A stretch of 64,000 nucleotides of DNA, taken from assembly GCF_034702125.1 (NCBI RefSeq), contig NC_085872.1:27691634-27755633 (forward strand), written 5' to 3'. Made by a program: the position numbers and the translations under genes. Under the pieces are notes generated by a model that saw only the letters and a list, made by a program, of their open reading frames with translations, was not told the origin of the DNA and ran no database searches. This DNA is from Engraulis encrasicolus. Lineage: Eukaryota; Chordata; Actinopteri; Clupeiformes; Engraulidae. Positions 60,800 to 64,000 of the stretch are shown here, piece after piece. The first letter of the stretch is position 1, and every line of letters starts with the position of its first letter.

Positions 60800-61035
60800 C
60801 AGTGGTCGAGTTGTAAAATCAACCCAGGGGGGATGGTCAGAGATGGATTCTGATTATTGGGGGTTCGGGGGGGTTTGTCCCCCGAGAAATTTTTGAAAAC
60901 ACAGTTGTTAAAAGTACAATTTTAACACAATATGTGAATGTATAGCCTATAAATGAATATAGATCAATGGTTTTAGAGGGGGATGATTTTTGACCATTTT
61001 CATTTTTCATCTCATCCCCCACAACTCGAGCCCTG
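60800..61035. mobile_element. hAT-like MITE, 236 bp
   Basis: Ends are CAGTGGTCGAGTTGT and (reverse complement) CAGGGCTCGAGTTGT. The flanking 8-mers cctgtggt and cctatgga match at six of eight positions, a plausible decayed hAT target duplication. No coding capacity. Confidence 0.7.
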
Positions 61036-61080
61036 CCTATGGAATTCCTCTCCATCCTCTCTCTTTCTATGTCTCTCCAC

Positions 61081-61116
<36 letters not shown>

Positions 61117-61705
61117 CTCCCCCTCCCTCTCTTTTTCTCTCTCTCTCCCTGTAGACAAGCAGGCTGTGGCCAATCTTTAATTTGCTCGTCTCTCTCTCAG
61201 AAGTATTCTTTCCCACCATATGGTTTAATGTCACCGGGCCACAGCTGTGGCTGTGGTTAGCCTTTCATTTCCAAGCTCTTTAGCAACCAATTTCCGTGTG
61301 CATATCCGTAATCTCACCCCACACCCCTATTTCATTTCAGACAGGGGGCAGTCGTATTTCACAACCTCTCTGAGCATTTTTATTTTTACCGTTCCCCACT
61401 TTCGCTCACTGCCCTCTACCCTTGAGTCTTTCATCAATAGCTCTTTCTTTGTGCAGCAGATCTTCTTCATGTTTTCGATATATCACTTTTTTAGGTGAAA
61501 AAACACACACACACATAAATACACAGCGATGGTGGTGTGTCATTAGTGGTCACAGTGTGGGCTTTATCGGCATTGATCCCGACGACTCTGCCTGATTCCT
61601 CTAATCACAGGCAGAGATTAGAGAAGATTACATTGAGTCGCTTTTATCATCTGTCTGGGAAACAAAACCATAACAGTGTGTGTATGTGTAGAGTGTGTGC
61701 GCATG

Positions 61706-61828
<123 letters not shown>

Positions 61829-63572
61829 CTGTGTGTGTAACTGTGTGTGTAACTGTGTGAAAGAGAGAGGGGTTGGATTGGCTGGGTGCCGTGCGTCATC
61901 CAGTGCACGTCATGCAGACTGTCAGGCACATGACCACCACGTCAAACCAGAGTGAGCGTGTGCAGTGCACGTACGCGTACGCATCATCAGTCACATGATT
62001 CTACTTCATCACTGTGTTGGTCCTAAAGCACTCCACACACACCACACTGCCATGCATCGCTGCACCATCCAGGCACAAGCCACAACACAAAAACCAACAA
62101 CACCCAAGCAATCAGCATGCAAGAAACACATTGAAATCAAAAGGTAGACTAGGAATACCAGCCCGCATGTTTTTAAAAAGGGCAATATCAATCAAAAGGG
62201 GGAGTATTTACTTAAGGCAAGAAGCGGCACCTATAAGGCTTTAATATGTGTTTAATATTAAAGAGCCTTCTCGAGGTGTCTACTGATCTGACAGCCTTGA
62301 GTAAATCTGGGCCCCTATGGCTCAGGCGTGCAGTATCGAGAGCATGCATGGCTAGGAGAGTGCATCGTGGGTACCAGTGCCGGGGCAGCTGTGTCTTTAG
62401 GGCTGGTGGCTATGTTGGTTTTGTTGTTAACCTGTGGGAATGTGTAAAGCAGTCATTACAAGCCAGTGCTGACATGAATCAAACAAAAAAAATGTCAAAG
62501 TAAAACATGTAAAATAAAATTTAAAAAGTGTACACTTGGAATTAATGATGTCTCTGAATGAACAACCACACAGATTGATAGCTATTATCTACCAGATGTG
62601 TGCTTAAAGCAGGTTAAATTAAGCATGGTAAAGGCACAAGATTTGATGACAATTCCACAGAGTAAAGACACTGGCATCATCTTGATTAATACATTTTCAA
62701 TACACTGTAGAGCTTAAACAATGTGTTCATGAATTACTTGCCAGAAAGCCGTGATATTTTCAACACTATCACAAAATTCATGTATCACCCATGCCATCAA
62801 TAACAAAACTGTTGTGACCTCTTAACCTCTTAAACTGTTGTGACCTAATATTTTATCGAGAGCAAGGTATCGTCCATGCACCTGTGATTAACTATGCGGT
62901 GCTTGAACGGCTAATGCAATGCAAGAGACTTGAGACGCTAATGAGGACATGACATTGCGGCGAAGCGTTAGTCCTCCGCATCCATTAAAGTAGATAATCA
63001 TCATCCAATAAGTTTTCCACATCTGGGGAATTTTCTGTCTTGCCTCCTCTAGCCGATAACCAGTCGTATCATTCCACATTTAAGCAATGTGTAAAACTAT
63101 GTGTCAATTCTACAGTAGCTTCTTAAAAGGATAAACCGAGCCCAAGACCTTTTGTATTCAACAAACATATTTCAAGTCTGATCCATGAGAATACACCTCT
63201 GGCAAAAAAAATCAAGGTAGCCTAGTAGTCTTGTGTGTAATGTGGGTGCACACACATCAAGTATATTATTAGAAAGCATGATTGATTGGGGGGTCATAAT
63301 GGCAAAAAAGAGGATAAAAAACGAAAATGACACATTTATCATGAATCAGCAGCGACCAACATCTCCTCAGAAAATGAGACTGAGCTAATGTGACGAGAAT
63401 CAGTCACAGTAGACCCGGTCTTGCAATTAGATGATGAAGTTTCCAAAGAATCGGAGAGGTGACGTCATTGCACAAGACTACATCATCCACAGGATCTCAT
63501 CATCCCAGCTCTGCAATATCCATCAGCCACAGATCATTACAGAGGGGGAAATGCGATGGAGGGCAGACTCAC

Positions 63573-63613
63573 CTTGACGCCGTCTGCCTTCTTGTTCAGC
63601 AGAGTCTTGGCTG
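63573..63613 (-). CDS. camk2d: CaMKII-delta exon at the start of the variable linker
   Basis: A 41-nt exon on the minus strand (acceptor ccaacag, donor GTCAAG|gtgagt), reading AAKTLLNKKADGVK, equivalent to SAAKSLLxKxDGVK just after the calmodulin-binding segment. Upstream kinase exons lie beyond the right edge. Confidence 0.92.
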
Positions 63614-64000
63614 CTGTTGGAGGGAATCGAACAGAGAGTCAGCACGGGGCACTGGGAGGCAGGGTAAAGGCCTATGCCTACACCTACACATGCACATACC
63701 ATACACATATACATGTCAAGTCACACGGCAAACAACAAGCAACTGCGACTGTATCTGGCAGCATTAGCATCATCGCCACCACCATTAGCATCATCATAAC
63801 CCACATCATTCTCATTATCAGCAACTTCATCACATTCACCATCGTCATCATCGTCATCATCATCATCATCACCATCAACACTATCTCTCATTTCTATGAC
63901 GAACTTTCCATTAGATGCACTACAACCACAAACCAAACAAGGTAGCATAAGAGCATGTTGGCTAGCAGCACACTTATTATCCGGTAACATATACATTCAT
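63614..64000 (-). other. camk2d: camk2d intron, partial (right edge)
   Basis: Contains a CATCAT/CATCGTCAT-type trinucleotide repeat (about 63,765-63,880). No exon is seen. Confidence 0.7.

Overview
The window reads as a ray-finned (teleost-type) fish chromosome: intron-rich genes with vertebrate exon structure, long GT/CA microsatellites, and several short hAT-like and PIF/Harbinger-like DNA transposons in introns. I cannot name the species. Two genes are present, tail to tail: the 3' two-thirds of an ankyrin-2 (ankyrin-B) gene on the plus strand (805 to about 52,075) and the 3' end of a CaMKII-delta gene on the minus strand (63,613 down to about 52,710). From memory, ANK2 and CAMK2D are also neighbours in the same tail-to-tail order in human, which supports both names. 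I cannot tell whether this is the fish a or b paralog.

Layout of ank2. Exons between 805 and 11,143 encode the ZU5-ZU5-UPA spectrin-binding module. A 7,383-nt exon (12,404-19,786) is the counterpart of the known vertebrate neuronal giant exon (440-kDa ankyrin-B). Exons 20,762-21,450 encode the death domain. After it come short C-terminal regulatory exons, with the stop at 49,800-49,802 and a 3'UTR to about 52,075. The ankyrin-repeat exons lie upstream of the window.

The striking part lies between the death domain and the C-terminal tail. The 73-nt exon at 22,416-22,488 ends in a strong gtaagt donor, but its reading frame runs on through that donor without a stop to 41,506. This gives an open frame of about 19.1 kb (6,363 codons), nearly all of it tandem and higher-order repeats whose periods are multiples of three. 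Another in-frame 3,135-nt exon (43,393-46,527) follows. With all three large exons included, the protein would be about 10,900 residues within the window and, with the missing N-terminus, roughly 11,800 in total. A second giant exon downstream of the death domain is not part of the vertebrate ANK2 structure I know. The nearest analogies I know of are the C-terminal giant exons of invertebrate ankyrins.

The camk2d part holds five variable-linker and association-domain exons plus the terminal exon. The kinase domain lies beyond the right edge. Introns and the intergenic gap carry DNA-transposon fragments (three with recognisable target-site duplications), microsatellites, a short telomere-like tract inside a palindromic repeat, and a perfect 16-bp hairpin. 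All splice sites were assigned by eye from consensus, phase continuity and remembered family sequence. None was tested against RNA.
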